Source: Chryseobacterium taklimakanense (GTDB lineage Bacteria > Bacteroidota > Bacteroidia > Flavobacteriales > Weeksellaceae). From it: 64,000 nt of DNA. Below are positions 18,144 to 27,876 of the stretch, in pieces. Made by a program: the position numbers and the translations under genes. The stretch covers positions 1,488,001 through 1,552,000 of the forward strand of contig NZ_LT906465.1 in the NCBI RefSeq assembly GCF_900187185.1, written 5' to 3'. The number at the start of each line of letters is the position of its first letter. The stretch's first letter is position 1. The notes below the pieces were generated by a model. It saw only the letters and a list, made by a program, of their open reading frames with translations, made no database searches and was not told the origin of the DNA.

Positions 18144-18176
18144 AAAAATAAAATTAAGTGATTAAAATGTTCGTGA

Positions 18177-18184
18177 CAAATATA
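18177..18184 (-). promoter_or_regulatory. -7 promoter box, lipoprotein copy 2
   Basis: Minus-strand TATATTTG, 33 bases before the ATG. Confidence 0.6.
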
Positions 18185-18206
18185 GTATTTTATCGGAACA
18201 AAATGT

Positions 18207-19292
18207 TTAATAATTTTCCTCTTCGCCTTTCATCTTTTCAGCATTTTCAGCCATAATGACGGCGTCCAGCATTTCCTGGATATCACCGTTCATATAAGCA
18301 TCCAGATTGTAGACCGATTTGTTGATCCTGTGGTCTGTTACACGGCCTTGCGGATAATTGTAGGTTTTGATTTTTGCGGAACGGTCACCAGTGGAAACCA
18401 TGGTTTTACGCTGTGCCGCAATATCGCCCACAACTTCCTGAAGTTTGATATCGTACAGTTTTGCACGGAGCATCTCCATGGCCAACTCTCTGTTTGCCAA
18501 CTGTGAACGCGCCTGCTGACAAACCACGACAATACCTGAAGGTTTATGCGTCAGCTGTACTTTTGTTTCAACCTTGTTTACGTTCTGTCCTCCGGCACCT
18601 CCTGAACGGGAAGTCTGCATCTCGATATCTGCAGGGTTGATTTCCACATCCACTTCTTCAGCTTCGGGTAATACAGCAATAGTAATTGCCGAGGTATGAA
18701 CGCGACCTTGCGATTCTGTTTCAGGAACACGCTGTACGCGGTGTACACCGGACTCAAATTTCATAATTCCGTAAACACCATCGCCTTCCACTTTCATTAC
18801 GAGTTCCTTATAACCTTTGGATGCTTCATTGGCATCGGTAACTTCGTGGCGCCACCCTTTGGTTTTGAAATACATGGTATACATGCGGTAAATGTCTTCC
18901 ACAAAAATTGCGGCTTCGTCGCCACCAGTTCCGGCACGGAGTTCCACGATGACGTTTTTGTCATCGGCCGGATCTTTAGGAATCAGAAGGACTTTTAATT
19001 GTTCTTCCAGATCAGGAATTTTTTCGATGGCTTCCTGCTTTTCCATTTTGGCAAGATCTACCAGATCTTTGTCGGAACCGTCGGCAATGATTTCATCGGA
19101 TTCTGCAATCGTGTCGAGTGCGCCTTTGTATTCATCGTAAACCTTCACGATTTTGCCGAGGTCGCTGTATTCTTTATTGAGCTGGCCGTATTTTTTCTGG
19201 TCCGAAATCACATCCGGCTGAATGATAAGATCTGCTACTTCATTGTACCGCTGTTTTATTGCTTCGAGTTTGGGAATTAGGGATTTAGCCAT
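18207..19292 (-). CDS. prfA: Peptide chain release factor 1
   Basis: Ends translation at UAA and UAG by recognising the stop codon and triggering peptide release on the ribosome. 361 residues from the ATG at 19292 ([16 protein letters not shown]); upstream in-frame sequence crosses the promoter and is not coding. The GGQ motif is in [14 protein letters not shown] and the codon-recognition PxT motif is PET in [14 protein letters not shown], which marks RF1 rather than RF2. A -7 box at 19356-19363 fits this start. hemA-prfA-prmC linkage seen in some bacteria is absent here. Confidence 0.96.
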   Translation of the reverse strand: MAKSLIPKLEAIKQRYNEVADLIIQPDVISDQKKYGQLNKEYSDLGKIVKVYDEYKGALDTIAESDEIIADGSDKDLVDLAKMEKQEAIEKIPDLEEQLKVLLIPKDPADDKNVIVELRAGTGGDEAAIFVEDIYRMYTMYFKTKGWRHEVTDANEASKGYKELVMKVEGDGVYGIMKFESGVHRVQRVPETESQGRVHTSAITIAVLPEAEEVDVEINPADIEMQTSRSGGAGGQNVNKVETKVQLTHKPSGIVVVCQQARSQLANRELAMEMLRAKLYDIKLQEVVGDIAAQRKTMVSTGDRSAKIKTYNYPQGRVTDHRINKSVYNLDAYMNGDIQEMLDAVIMAENAEKMKGEEENY

Positions 19293-19355
19293 TTTAATGG
19301 ATTTAAGGTTACAGGTTGCAGAGTGGAATACACTGATCTGTAAAAAATTTGTGCG

Positions 19356-19363
19356 CAAAGATA
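19356..19363 (-). promoter_or_regulatory. -7 promoter box of prfA
   Basis: Minus-strand TATCTTTG (TAnnTTTG), 63 bases before the chosen ATG; excludes the longer frame from 19358. Confidence 0.6.
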
Positions 19364-19467
19364 GGAAAATCTGCTCTTTGTTTTGAAATAAAGTAATTCG
19401 ACCGGATCCTCAATTTGCGATTAATAAAAAAATACAGAAAATGTCTAAAGAAAGAGGAAAGTGCTTT

Positions 19468-19556
19468 TAGCCCCGATGGGAGCGGTTGTTTGAGCTCCTT
19501 TTTTGATGGCTGAGGTTCCCGAAGCCAACAAAAAAGAGCGAGTGCGGACAGCGGGC
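19468..19556. repeat. Dispersed hairpin repeat, copy A
   Basis: About 90-base intergenic element. The outer arms AGCCC (left) and GGGCT (right) bracket GGAGCGG and GCGGACAGCGG, and the core hairpin pairs TTTTTTG-at-GGCT (19499-19511) with AGCC-aa-CAAAAAA (19523-19535). Copy B (34895-34988) shares TGTTTGAGCTC, CTGAGGTT and CGAAG blocks in the same order; copy C (24264-24340) has the same arrangement with a different core. It lies between codirectional minus-strand genes. Confidence 0.75.
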
Positions 19557-19623
19557 TGTGATGTGCTGAAGAATGAGAAACCGTTATGCTTCTAATTTTA
19601 AAATTAATCCGGTGCTCCCACCA

Positions 19624-19657
19624 TAAAAAATCAGCTCCTAAAAAATTTAGAAGCTGA
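19624..19657 (-). terminator. Terminator of the small membrane gene
   Basis: TCAGCT-cc-TAAA (from 19631) pairs with TTTA-ga-AGCTGA (to 19657); on the minus strand it is followed by TTTTTT. Confidence 0.75.
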
Positions 19658-19726
19658 CATCAATATATTGTTTTGCTTTGAGTATCCCTCTTTCCGGAAA
19701 ACATGTCGGAAGAGCGATATCACCAA

Positions 19727-19999
19727 TTAATGATGATCGTGGTGTATGAACGGGCCTTCGCCTTTTGGATTGCTGTAAATAACCTCTGCACCCTGCTCCA
19801 CTACAGTTCTGCGGCGGATATCTTCCGGATCGAAAGGTTTTGTTTTACCGAAATATTCCGCTAAACCTTGTGTAAGCCACATTGGAATTACAACTCCGAA
19901 GAACATGAAAATACACCAGAAACCGATTAGGAACATGGTAAGGAAAAATACGAACCAAAGGAACTGGTAAAAAGGCCAAAGCGCTAATACTGTTAACAT
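19727..19999 (-). CDS. Small membrane protein, hypothetical
   Basis: 90 residues, not recognised. Two closely packed, aromatic-rich hydrophobic segments fill about residues 2-42 (WPFYQFLWFVFFLTMFLIGF), then a polar, conserved-looking tail (GLAEYFGKTKPFDPEDIRRR) that ends in a His-rich FIHHDHH. The terminal histidines could bind metal, which is speculation. A -7 box lies at 20017-20024 and a terminator downstream, so it is its own unit. The sound promoter/terminator context supports a real gene. Confidence 0.7.
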   Translation of the reverse strand: MLTVLALWPFYQFLWFVFFLTMFLIGFWCIFMFFGVVIPMWLTQGLAEYFGKTKPFDPEDIRRRTVVEQGAEVIYSNPKGEGPFIHHDHH

Positions 20000-20016
20000 C
20001 TTTCTTAGATTTTGAG

Positions 20017-20024
20017 CAAAATTA
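20017..20024 (-). promoter_or_regulatory. -7 promoter box of the small membrane gene
   Basis: Minus-strand TAATTTTG, 17 bases before the ATG at 19999. Confidence 0.6.
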
Positions 20025-20091
20025 AGTTATTTTCTATTATTACAAAAGTTTTTGTTGCGGAATTGTGCAGCTTGATTGCTTTTTCCTGCCA

Positions 20092-21699
20092 TTAATGTGC
20101 TAAACTGGCGAAGAAATCATTTCCTTTATCATCGGTAATGATGAATGCGGGAAAATCTTTGACTTCGATTTTGCGCACGGCTTCCATTCCCAATTCCGGG
20201 AAATCTACAACTTCTACGTTCAAAATATTTTCTTTTGCTAAAATGGCTGCAGGTCCGCCGATGGAACCAAGGTAGAAACCACCGTGTTTTGCGCAGGCAT
20301 CGGTAACTTCTTTGCTTCTGTTTCCTTTTGCGAGCATGATCATGCTGCCCCCATGGCTTTGAAACTCATCAACGTAAACATCCATTCTTCCAGCTGTTGT
20401 AGGTCCGAAGCTTCCCGAGGGCATTCCGTCCGGTGTTTTGGCAGGTCCGGCATAATAAACAGGGTGATTTTTGAAATATTCGGGCATCGGTTTTCCGCTG
20501 TCGATGATTTCTTTGATCTTGGCGTGGGCAATATCACGGGCGACGATTAATGTTCCGTTGAGTTTCAGCCTTGTTTTTATAGGATACTGTGACAGTTCAG
20601 CCAAAACTTCCTTCATTGGCCTGTTTAAATCAACCACTACCGGCTCTTCCAAATGTGGAGGAGTATCGGGAAGGAAACGTTTAGGATTTTCTTCTAATTG
20701 CTCCAGGAAAATACCGTCTCTGGTGATCTTTGCTTTAATATTTCTATCCGCAGAACAGGAAACGCCCATTCCTACAGGACAACTTGCCGCGTGTCTCGGA
20801 AGTCGAATCACCCGAACATCGTGGGTTAGATATTTTCCGCCAAACTGCGCGCCAATAGAGGATTCCTGACAGATTTTCTGAACACGGGCTTCCCACTCCA
20901 AATCGCGAAAGGCTTGTCCGCCCATATTTCCTTCAGTCGGAAGATTGTCGTAATAGCCGGCACTTGCTTTTTTCACGGCTGCTAAATTGGCTTCCGCGGA
21001 AGTTCCACCGATGACCAAAGCCAAATGATAAGGTGGACAAGCCGCAGTTCCCAAATCGAGGATGGTTTTTCTCACAAATTCGTCTAAAGATTTTTCGTTG
21101 AGCAGCGATTTTGTTTTTTGGTAAAGGAAAGTTTTGTTGGCAGAACCGCCTCCTTTTGCCAGAAATAAAAACTTGTACGTATCGCCTTTATCGGCGTAAA
21201 TATCAATCTGCGCAGGTAAATTAGATCCGGAGTTTTTTTCCTCAAACATGCTTAAAGGCACAACCTGGGAATACCTTAAATTGCGGTTTTGATAGGTATT
21301 GAAAATTCCTTTGGAAATCCATTCTGCATCATCAACGCCGGTGTAAACATTTTGGCCTTTTTTGGCCACACAGATTGCTGTGCCGGTATCCTGACAACTC
21401 GGCAAAGCGCCTTCCACCGCTACTGCAGCGTTCTGCAGAAGATTGTATGCCACAAAACGGTCGTTATCTGTTGCTTCGGGATCGTCAATAATTTTTCGTA
21501 ATTTTTCAAGATGCGAAGAGCGAAGCATAAAGGAAACATCGGCCAAGGCGTGTTCTGAAAGCAGTTCCAAACCTTTCGGATCAACGGTAAGAATTTCCCT
21601 GTTGCCATGTTGTTCAACTTTTACGTAATCTGAAGTGAGTTTTTTGTATTGGGTGTCGTCTTTTAGAATAGGATAAGGATCCTGATACTGAAATTCCAT
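20092..21699 (-). CDS. Fumarate hydratase, class I (iron-sulfur)
   Basis: Reversibly hydrates fumarate to malate in the TCA cycle using an oxygen-sensitive 4Fe-4S cluster. 535 residues from the ATG at 21699 ([15 protein letters not shown]), the usual length of the one-piece FumA/B type. Candidate cluster cysteines are in [22 protein letters not shown] and [14 protein letters not shown]. The C-terminal beta-domain contains [16 protein letters not shown]. An upstream extension in the same frame crosses A/T-rich intergenic DNA and lacks family likeness. Directly opposed to it, 372 bases away, is a class II fumarase, so the organism has both an iron-dependent and an iron-free enzyme. Confidence 0.95.
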   Translation of the reverse strand: MEFQYQDPYPILKDDTQYKKLTSDYVKVEQHGNREILTVDPKGLELLSEHALADVSFMLRSSHLEKLRKIIDDPEATDNDRFVAYNLLQNAAVAVEGALPSCQDTGTAICVAKKGQNVYTGVDDAEWISKGIFNTYQNRNLRYSQVVPLSMFEEKNSGSNLPAQIDIYADKGDTYKFLFLAKGGGSANKTFLYQKTKSLLNEKSLDEFVRKTILDLGTAACPPYHLALVIGGTSAEANLAAVKKASAGYYDNLPTEGNMGGQAFRDLEWEARVQKICQESSIGAQFGGKYLTHDVRVIRLPRHAASCPVGMGVSCSADRNIKAKITRDGIFLEQLEENPKRFLPDTPPHLEEPVVVDLNRPMKEVLAELSQYPIKTRLKLNGTLIVARDIAHAKIKEIIDSGKPMPEYFKNHPVYYAGPAKTPDGMPSGSFGPTTAGRMDVYVDEFQSHGGSMIMLAKGNRSKEVTDACAKHGGFYLGSIGGPAAILAKENILNVEVVDFPELGMEAVRKIEVKDFPAFIITDDKGNDFFASLAH

Positions 21700-22071
21700 C
21701 TTATATATTTTGATGGGTAAATTTACGGAAAATTGGGGATGGAAAAAAAGCCTCAGAACAAATTGATGCAGGCTGAGAATGATCTGTACGAAAACCACTC
21801 ACCATAAGGATGTCGGGAACAAACGCAAAAAAAGCCGTTTTCACTGGTGGTGAGACGGCTTTTTTTATTTCATCATTTGTGTTTCCTAACCTTGTTCAAC
21901 AATTCTGCAAATTGGGTTACCGCGAATGTCAAGATAATTTATGGCCTTCTGTTTACCGCAAAAAACAGTGGGCTGCAGTAATTGTTTTTTCAGACATCAG
22001 TTTTTTTAATTTTTATAAAATTACTAATTCTGCAAATAATTGTATCTTGTAAAAACAAAATTTTTCAAACT
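21700..22071. other. Divergent fumarase intergenic region
   Basis: 372 bases between the two divergent fumarase genes. It contains a strong bidirectional terminator-like hairpin at 21827-21868 but no recognisable gene before it on either strand. Near-consensus -7 elements (TAAATTTA at 21718-21725, palindromic) occur on the class I side. No strong TAnnTTTG was found for fumC. Confidence 0.55.
21827..21868. terminator. Orphan bidirectional terminator-like hairpin
   Basis: AAAAAAAGCCGT pairs with ACGGCTTTTTTT across a loop of about 16 bases; A run and T run on both sides make it a terminator in either direction. It lies between divergent genes, where no terminator is expected. Confidence 0.8.
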
Positions 22072-23454
22072 ATGGATTACAGAACAGAACACGACACAAT
22101 GGGCCAGGTGCAGGTTCCTGCAGATAAATTCTGGGGTGCACAGACCGAACGTTCCCGTAATAATTTTAAAATTGGCGAAGAAGGAAGTATGCCGAAGGAA
22201 ATCATTGAGGCTTTTGCCATTCTTAAAAAGGGCGCCGCATTCACCAACGCAGATTTAGGCGTTCTACCGACCGCAAAAAGAGACATGATCGCTAAAGTTT
22301 GTGACGAAATTCTGGAAGGAAAACTTGATGACCAGTTTCCTCTGGTGATTTGGCAAACCGGCAGCGGAACTCAGAGCAATATGAACCTGAATGAAGTAAT
22401 CTCGAATAAAGCCCACGCGAATAATGGCGGAGTGTTAGGAGAAAAATCTGAAATTCACCCAAATGATGACGTGAACAAATCACAGAGTTCCAATGACACC
22501 TTCCCAACGGCAATGCACATTGCAGCCTATAAAAAAGTTGTGGAACACACCATTCCTGCGGTTGAAAAGTTAAAATCAACACTGGATGAAAAAGCGAAGC
22601 AGTTTAAAAATATTGTCAAAATCGGAAGAACGCATCTGATGGATGCAACACCTTTAACTTTAGGTCAGGAATTTTCCGGATATGTTGCTCAACTAAATTT
22701 TTCAGTGAAAGCTATTAAAAATACACTGCCTCACCTTTCAGAACTGGCTTTGGGCGGAACTGCCGTTGGAACCGGGCTAAACACACCAAAAGGATACGAC
22801 CTGAAAGTTGCCGATTATATTTCAAATTTTACCGGACATCCTTTCAAAACCGCTGAAAATAAATTTGAAGCGCTCGCCGCACACGACGCCATTGTAGAAA
22901 CTCACGGCGCGCTGAAACAACTTGCCGTCGCACTCTACAAAATTGCACAGGATATCAGAATGCTGGCTTCCGGACCGAGATCAGGAATTGGCGAAATTTT
23001 TATTCCCGAAAACGAGCCGGGTTCTTCCATTATGCCCGGCAAAGTAAACCCAACACAAAATGAAGCGTTAACCATGGTTTGCGCACAGGTTTTGGGTAAT
23101 GACACTACGATTTCTTTTGCGGGAACTCAGGGCAACTATGAACTGAATGTTTTTAAGCCGGTGATGGCTTATAACTTCCTGCAGTCGGCGCAATTGCTTG
23201 GCGATGCGTGTATCTCCTTCAATGATCATTGTGCGGTTGGTATTGAAGCGAATGAACCCCGGATAAAAGAATTGGTTGATAAATCATTAATGCTTGTAAC
23301 CGCCCTGAACACACATATTGGTTACGAAAATGCCGCTAAAATTGCAAAAACTGCCCACAAAAATGGAACAACGCTAAAAGCAGAAGCCATCAATCTTGGT
23401 TTGCTGACCGAAGAACAGTTTGATGAATGGGTAAAACCGGAGGATATGGTGTGA
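22072..23454 (+). CDS. fumC: Fumarate hydratase, class II
   Basis: Iron-independent, oxygen-stable fumarase of the TCA cycle, homotetrameric. 460 residues from the ATG at 22072 ([16 protein letters not shown]), the normal FumC length. Superfamily signature [16 protein letters not shown] near residue 315, [16 protein letters not shown] near 100 and the active-site NDTFPTAMH near 140 distinguish it from aspartase and argininosuccinate lyase. A strong terminator follows at 23469-23487. It is paired divergently with the class I enzyme, suggesting use under different iron or oxygen conditions, an inference from enzyme chemistry. Confidence 0.97.
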   Translation: MDYRTEHDTMGQVQVPADKFWGAQTERSRNNFKIGEEGSMPKEIIEAFAILKKGAAFTNADLGVLPTAKRDMIAKVCDEILEGKLDDQFPLVIWQTGSGTQSNMNLNEVISNKAHANNGGVLGEKSEIHPNDDVNKSQSSNDTFPTAMHIAAYKKVVEHTIPAVEKLKSTLDEKAKQFKNIVKIGRTHLMDATPLTLGQEFSGYVAQLNFSVKAIKNTLPHLSELALGGTAVGTGLNTPKGYDLKVADYISNFTGHPFKTAENKFEALAAHDAIVETHGALKQLAVALYKIAQDIRMLASGPRSGIGEIFIPENEPGSSIMPGKVNPTQNEALTMVCAQVLGNDTTISFAGTQGNYELNVFKPVMAYNFLQSAQLLGDACISFNDHCAVGIEANEPRIKELVDKSLMLVTALNTHIGYENAAKIAKTAHKNGTTLKAEAINLGLLTEEQFDEWVKPEDMV

Positions 23455-23468
23455 CAGATGGAAGTTAG

Positions 23469-23492
23469 AAGCCCCGCGATGGGGCTTTGTTT
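23469..23492 (+). terminator. Terminator between fumC and the ABC ATPase
   Basis: AAGCCCC (23469-23475), five-base loop, GGGGCTT (23481-23487), then TGTTT; lies between convergent genes. Confidence 0.85.
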
Positions 23493-24201
23493 ATTCAATT
23501 TCGGAGGTTCCGGCGAAGAAATTTTCCAGTTCCTGTAAAGTTTCGGGACTGGTTTGAATATCCCGCACGATGACACCGCGGTTTAAAAGGACAATCCGAT
23601 TGCTGACTTCCGTGGTATGTGCCAAATCGTGACTGGAAATCAGGAACGTGACCTGTTCATTCTGCCGCCAATCTTTGATGAGTTTTTTGAGTTTAATCTG
23701 CGTGGAAGGATCGAGGTTGGCAAAAGGTTCGTCCAGAATGATAATTTCAGGATTGCCAATAAGGGCGCCAACAATTCCGACTTTTTTCTGGTTTCCTTTA
23801 GAAAGGTCTCGGATGTATTTCTTGGCATTTAGAATTTCGCCATTAAAGAAATCGGTAAAATGTTTCAGGAATTCATCCACAGTTGCTTTGTTTTGTCCGC
23901 GCAGTTCGCCCAGGAAATAAAAATATTCTTCCGGTGTAAGATAACCGATAAGAAATGTTTCATCAATAAAGGCCGAGACCTTGGTTTTCCACAGTTCAGA
24001 TTCATTGACCTTAATGCCATCAATGGAAATAAATCCGGAACTCGGCTCGATCAAATCAAGTAAAAGACTGAAAAGGGTGGTTTTTCCGGCACCGTTGTTG
24101 CCGACCAAGCCGAAACTTTCACCTTTAGGAATCTCAAGAGTGGGAATATCTAAAACTTTTCGGTCACCGTAAATTTTCGAAATATTTTGTACAGAAATCA
24201 T
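23491..24201 (-). CDS. ABC transporter ATP-binding protein paired with a DUF5687 permease
   Basis: 236-residue ATPase. Walker A GNNGAGKT (about 34-41), signature LSKGNQKK, Walker B EIIILDEPFANLDP and the H-loop SSHD are intact. The gene just upstream on the same strand encodes its likely membrane partner. The substrate is unknown; the pair resembles export-type (ABC-2 like) systems. A 173-base gap between the two genes contains dispersed repeat copy C. The end overlaps the shared terminator with fumC. Confidence 0.88.
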   Translation of the reverse strand: MISVQNISKIYGDRKVLDIPTLEIPKGESFGLVGNNGAGKTTLFSLLLDLIEPSSGFISIDGIKVNESELWKTKVSAFIDETFLIGYLTPEEYFYFLGELRGQNKATVDEFLKHFTDFFNGEILNAKKYIRDLSKGNQKKVGIVGALIGNPEIIILDEPFANLDPSTQIKLKKLIKDWRQNEQVTFLISSHDLAHTTEVSNRIVLLNRGVIVRDIQTSPETLQELENFFAGTSEIE

Positions 24202-24263
24202 TATTTTATATGGTTTAGTGTGGTTTAATTTTGCTCAACCGGTTGAGATTAGGCTTTTTGGGG

Positions 24264-24366
24264 CTCCTGCGTGAGCGATGGCAGCGGAAATCCTTTTTTG
24301 CTCTGCAAAAAAGATTGCAGCGGACGTAGCGACCCGGGCGGTGGCAATGCTGCTGCGAGGGACACG
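24264..24366. repeat. Dispersed hairpin repeat, copy C
   Basis: Intergenic element with GAGCGATGGCAGCGGAAATC, a perfect 9-bp hairpin CTTTTTTGC-tct-GCAAAAAAG (24293-24301 with 24305-24313), then ATTGCAGCGGAC and a second G/C-rich imperfect stem (GGGCG near 24336 with CGCCC near 24366). It shares the AGCGG / TTTTTTG-CAAAAAA / GCGGAC arrangement with copies A and B. It sits inside the presumed ABC operon. Confidence 0.7.
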
Positions 24367-24374
24367 CCCAAATT

Positions 24375-25841
24375 TTAAACTTTTTTGAAGGCCGTCAATG
24401 TAGAATATTTTTCGTTTTTATAAACTTTTACGATGAAAGCGAAGATCCGGTCGCGCAGGAAAAATCCAATAATTCCAAGAATTCCAAGAGCCGCAACCGC
24501 GGGAAGCTGCCCTGCAAACGACTTTACCAAAGCGTAAACCGCCATTGGCAGGAGTAACTGCGGAATCAGCAGCAGCAAAATCTTGATATTGAAATTATTT
24601 TTGCCGCCACCAAAGGATTTCGCACTGGAATTGAGGTCGATCGCCTGTTTGTTGTATGCTCCTGCCAAAAGCGTGACATAAGAATTGACGCCCAGATTGT
24701 AAAGTCCGGCCCCTAAAACTGTCAGCCAAATTTCCATGCCGAAGTAGAGGTAAAACACGGATAATATTAATGATATGAAGATTCCCAGAACGATGATGGA
24801 CCATTTTGCCTTTAGGTACTGCCTGTAGGGCACATTTTGGGTCATCATAAGCGGATAATACGAGCTGTCCCAAGCCGGAACGCGCTGCCCGAACATCATC
24901 ATAAAGCCGCCAGTGACGAAAATTGCTGCAAAAAGCTGCATAAAATCTGATTTGTAAGCTCCATTGAAAAGAAAAAGCCCGTAGAACAAAAAAGCTATGC
25001 TCATCAGTAGTGCAGAGCGGGCTGCTTTGCTGCGTTTCAGGAGGCGGACATCGTTATTGATAAATGTCCCGGTAACGCCGAAGCGGTTCAGGAATTCGAT
25101 GTTTTCAGTTTTACCTTCTGCTTTTTTCAGTTCAAGGCCTTTATCGAGATAAAAATTGTTTTTAATGTTCTTATGGGCAAAAAATGCCGCAGCTGCCGTG
25201 AGAAACACCGGAATGAGAAAGACACCGCGAGTTTCGTAAAATGAATAAAAAAACTTTTCAGAAAATTGCGTTAAATGGATGATTCCGTAATAGTCTAAAG
25301 CACCCAGGATAATGACGGCTGCAGCCACGACCCAGAGCACGGCATCTTTACCATTCAGCAAAATATTCAAAAAATTATTGAAATAAAAGACAAAGATAAT
25401 TCCAATGATGAACATAACAACACTCACCGGTGAAAGTCCGGCATCGAAAATCAGAAGCCCCGCAAACGGAATTAAAAAGAGCAGATTCAGCCAATTGAAC
25501 GCACTCAAAAAAGTTTTCAGAACCGTATAATTAACCACTTTTGTTTTGGTAATGTTCTGTGTAAGAAACGGTTTAATATTCTGCGTTGGCATTTGCTGTA
25601 CGAAATACCTGATCACCAAATCCAGGGCCCAATAATAGATAAAAAACCTGCTGAAAAGCCTTAAAGGTTCCATTCCTAATTCTTCGGTTGAAACCTTAAA
25701 AAAAAGAAACGGCATCGCAAGAAACACCAAAGCGAAGTAAACAATTCCGAAAGCCGCAAGGATTTTCACCGCAAGATTTGTCCCAAACTGCGGGCTGCGG
25801 AAAAAACTTTTGATTTCCAGGGAAAGGAGGCGCAGATACAT
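24375..25841 (-). CDS. DUF5687 ABC-type membrane protein
   Basis: 488-residue polytopic inner-membrane protein of the DUF5687 family, with about ten to twelve hydrophobic segments spread over the whole length and a cytoplasmic N-terminal stretch (MYLRLLSLEIKSFFRS) typical of ABC-2-like permeases. A short soluble loop lies near residue 235-260. It is upstream of the ATPase gene and likely forms the transporter with it. The family is confined mostly to Bacteroidota and its substrate is not known. Confidence 0.82.
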   Translation of the reverse strand: MYLRLLSLEIKSFFRSPQFGTNLAVKILAAFGIVYFALVFLAMPFLFFKVSTEELGMEPLRLFSRFFIYYWALDLVIRYFVQQMPTQNIKPFLTQNITKTKVVNYTVLKTFLSAFNWLNLLFLIPFAGLLIFDAGLSPVSVVMFIIGIIFVFYFNNFLNILLNGKDAVLWVVAAAVIILGALDYYGIIHLTQFSEKFFYSFYETRGVFLIPVFLTAAAAFFAHKNIKNNFYLDKGLELKKAEGKTENIEFLNRFGVTGTFINNDVRLLKRSKAARSALLMSIAFLFYGLFLFNGAYKSDFMQLFAAIFVTGGFMMMFGQRVPAWDSSYYPLMMTQNVPYRQYLKAKWSIIVLGIFISLILSVFYLYFGMEIWLTVLGAGLYNLGVNSYVTLLAGAYNKQAIDLNSSAKSFGGGKNNFNIKILLLLIPQLLLPMAVYALVKSFAGQLPAVAALGILGIIGFFLRDRIFAFIVKVYKNEKYSTLTAFKKV

Positions 25842-26148
25842 AGTTTAAGTTTTATGAATTAGTGCCAAAAAAATAGTAATTGTTACACTTCTATGGCTTA
25901 AAGGATAAATTTTTTCCGGTTTTCATCTCAATTGGGCAATTTGTAGCCAATTTTCACGAATTGCATTATCAGGCCAAATTTATATTGCAAATGCGCGGCA
26001 CCCAATGAAATTAGTGTATTTTGTGGAAAACAACAGCATCGCTTTCCTGCACTTCCTGTTTTAGTACAGGAAAATTATCAGCAAACCTTCATAAATGATT
26101 AAAAACAGTCTTGTAAATGATAAGGGTGAATGACCTTTCTACAAAAAG
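25842..26148. other. Intergenic region between recN and DUF5687
   Basis: 307 A/T-rich bases. A short hairpin (TTTCCTG 26043-26049 with CAGGAAA 26067-26073) has no T run. I see no gene, clear promoter box or structured RNA. Confidence 0.6.
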
Positions 26149-27798
26149 TTATTTCATCAGTTCTTCCGCCTGCTTCAAGGCGGCTTCCGTGATTTTTGAG
26201 CCTGAAAGAAGCTGTGCGATCTCCTGAAGTTTTTCTTCGGAGTTTAAAGAAATAATTGTGGATTGGGTGCGGCCTGAAATTTCCTTTTTCACCACTTTGT
26301 AATTGTTGTTGCCTTTGGCGGCGACCTGTGCGAGGTGCGTAATCACAATCAGCTGCATATCTCTGGACATTTCCTGCATTACTTTACCCATTTCATCAGC
26401 AACTTTACCGGAAACTCCGGTATCGATTTCATCGAGAATCAGTGTCGGAAGTTCAGCGTTTTCAGCCATAATTTTCTTCACGGCCAGCATCACTCTGGAG
26501 CGCTCACCACCGGAAATCGCAGTTTGAATCGGCTTGAGCGGGAATCCGGAATTTGCCTGGAACAGGATTGAAATATTTTCTTTTCCAAACAGATTAAAAT
26601 CCTTTGATTCATCCAACTGAACTTCGAATTTGGCTTTTTCCAAACCGAGCTGCTTCAGGAGTTCTTCAATTTTTTTGGTAAAAACCGGTGCGGATTTTTT
26701 CCTGTTTTCTGAAAGCTTAGCAGCGAGGTTTTCTAAATTTTCATAGGTTGCGGCCAGTTCTTTTTCACTTTCAGCGATGTAATTTTCAAGTTCGGCAAAC
26801 CCTCTCTGCTCGCCGGAAAATTTTTCACGAATTTCAATAAGTTCGGGAACCGTCGTTACATTGTGCTTCAGAAACAGCGCATTTAATTTGTTGATTTTTG
26901 AGTTGAGTACCTCCAGAAGTTCCGGATTCACCTCAATCTGCTCTGCTTTGTTCTGGAGTTCGAAAAGAATATCCTTTAATTCCACAAAATTTTCCTCGAA
27001 ACGCTGTTTCAGTTCAGAAAATTCGTGTGAAAGATCTGCCACTCTCGAAAGTTTGCTTTTGGAATCCAGCACCGCATCCAAGACACCGATTTCTTCCGCA
27101 TCGAACCTGGCAAAAATACTGGCAAGGTTTTCGGAAATTATTCCCGCATTTTCCTGGGTGGAAAGTTTGGTCTGCAAATCCTCAAAATCGGTTTCATCAA
27201 GATTAATCTCCTGAAGTTCGCTGAGCAGAAAATTTTTGTAATCGGCTTCTTTATTTCCTTCTGCCAGTTGATTTTTTAGGCTCTGAAGGTTTTTCTCAAT
27301 ACTTTTAACTTTATAAAATTCGCTTTGGTAGCCTGCAATTAAAGTTTTATTTTTTGAAAGCCCGTCTATGATTTTAAAGTGATAATCTTCTGAAAAAAGA
27401 TTGGATGTTTCAAACTGCGAATGGATGTCGACCAGGTTTGCAGAAAGGTTTTTCAGCACTTCCAGCGTTACGGGAACATCATTTACAAACGCTCTCGACT
27501 TTCCTGCCGGCAAAATTTCGCGGCGGATTATGGTTGGAGTTTCAAAATCCAGATCATGTTCTTCAAAGAAACCCTGCACTTGTTGGGGAACAGTAAATTC
27601 GGCTTCAACCACACTTTTTTTGCCGGCATCTGCTATGGCTTTCAGGTCGGCTCTCTCACCCAAAATCAGGCGCAAAGCTCCAAGAATAATCGATTTACCG
27701 GCGCCGGTTTCACCCGTGATGACCTGTAAACCCTTATCCAAACTGATATCCAGCGAATCGATAAGCGCAAAATTCTGTATAAAAATTCGGTTGAGCAT
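26149..27798 (-). CDS. recN: DNA repair protein RecN
   Basis: SMC-like ATPase that holds broken DNA ends for recombinational repair. 549 residues, the usual length. N-terminal Walker A GETGAGKSII near residue 30, a long central coiled coil (about 150-370), then the ABC signature SGGERSR and Walker B LPTLILDEIDTGVSG, followed by ITHLAQVAAKG. A minus-strand TATTTTTG box (27803-27810) ends only 4 bases before the ATG, so the mRNA may be leaderless. It closes the bamD-rpoZ-coaBC-DUF4835-recN block conserved in flavobacteria. Confidence 0.96.
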   Translation of the reverse strand: MLNRIFIQNFALIDSLDISLDKGLQVITGETGAGKSIILGALRLILGERADLKAIADAGKKSVVEAEFTVPQQVQGFFEEHDLDFETPTIIRREILPAGKSRAFVNDVPVTLEVLKNLSANLVDIHSQFETSNLFSEDYHFKIIDGLSKNKTLIAGYQSEFYKVKSIEKNLQSLKNQLAEGNKEADYKNFLLSELQEINLDETDFEDLQTKLSTQENAGIISENLASIFARFDAEEIGVLDAVLDSKSKLSRVADLSHEFSELKQRFEENFVELKDILFELQNKAEQIEVNPELLEVLNSKINKLNALFLKHNVTTVPELIEIREKFSGEQRGFAELENYIAESEKELAATYENLENLAAKLSENRKKSAPVFTKKIEELLKQLGLEKAKFEVQLDESKDFNLFGKENISILFQANSGFPLKPIQTAISGGERSRVMLAVKKIMAENAELPTLILDEIDTGVSGKVADEMGKVMQEMSRDMQLIVITHLAQVAAKGNNNYKVVKKEISGRTQSTIISLNSEEKLQEIAQLLSGSKITEAALKQAEELMK

Positions 27799-27802
27799 AC
27801 TG

Positions 27803-27810
27803 CAAAAATA
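27803..27810 (-). promoter_or_regulatory. -7 promoter box abutting recN
   Basis: Minus-strand TATTTTTG, four bases before the recN ATG; implies transcription starting at or beside the start codon. Confidence 0.55.
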
Positions 27811-27876
27811 CGGAAACTACGAGAAATAGAGGATTTAAATAATTTTAAAACCCAAATTAATAAACAAAACTAAGGC

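Larger units (their letters stand above)
19293..19726. other. Intergenic region upstream of prfA
   Basis: About 430 bases holding the prfA promoter, dispersed repeat copy A (19468-19556) and the terminator of the small membrane gene (19624-19657). I see no coding frame or structured RNA beyond these. Confidence 0.7.

Noticed and set aside
21700-21798. N-terminal extension of class I fumarase by 33 residues
   Set aside because: A/T-rich promoter region, no family similarity; the ATG at 21699 starts at the normal FumA/B N-terminus.
21810-22052. 80-residue plus-strand frame in the fumarase gap
   Set aside because: Runs straight through a strong terminator hairpin and resembles no protein.
26043-26073. 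Hairpin downstream of recN as a terminator
   Set aside because: Stem is present but no T run follows on the minus strand.
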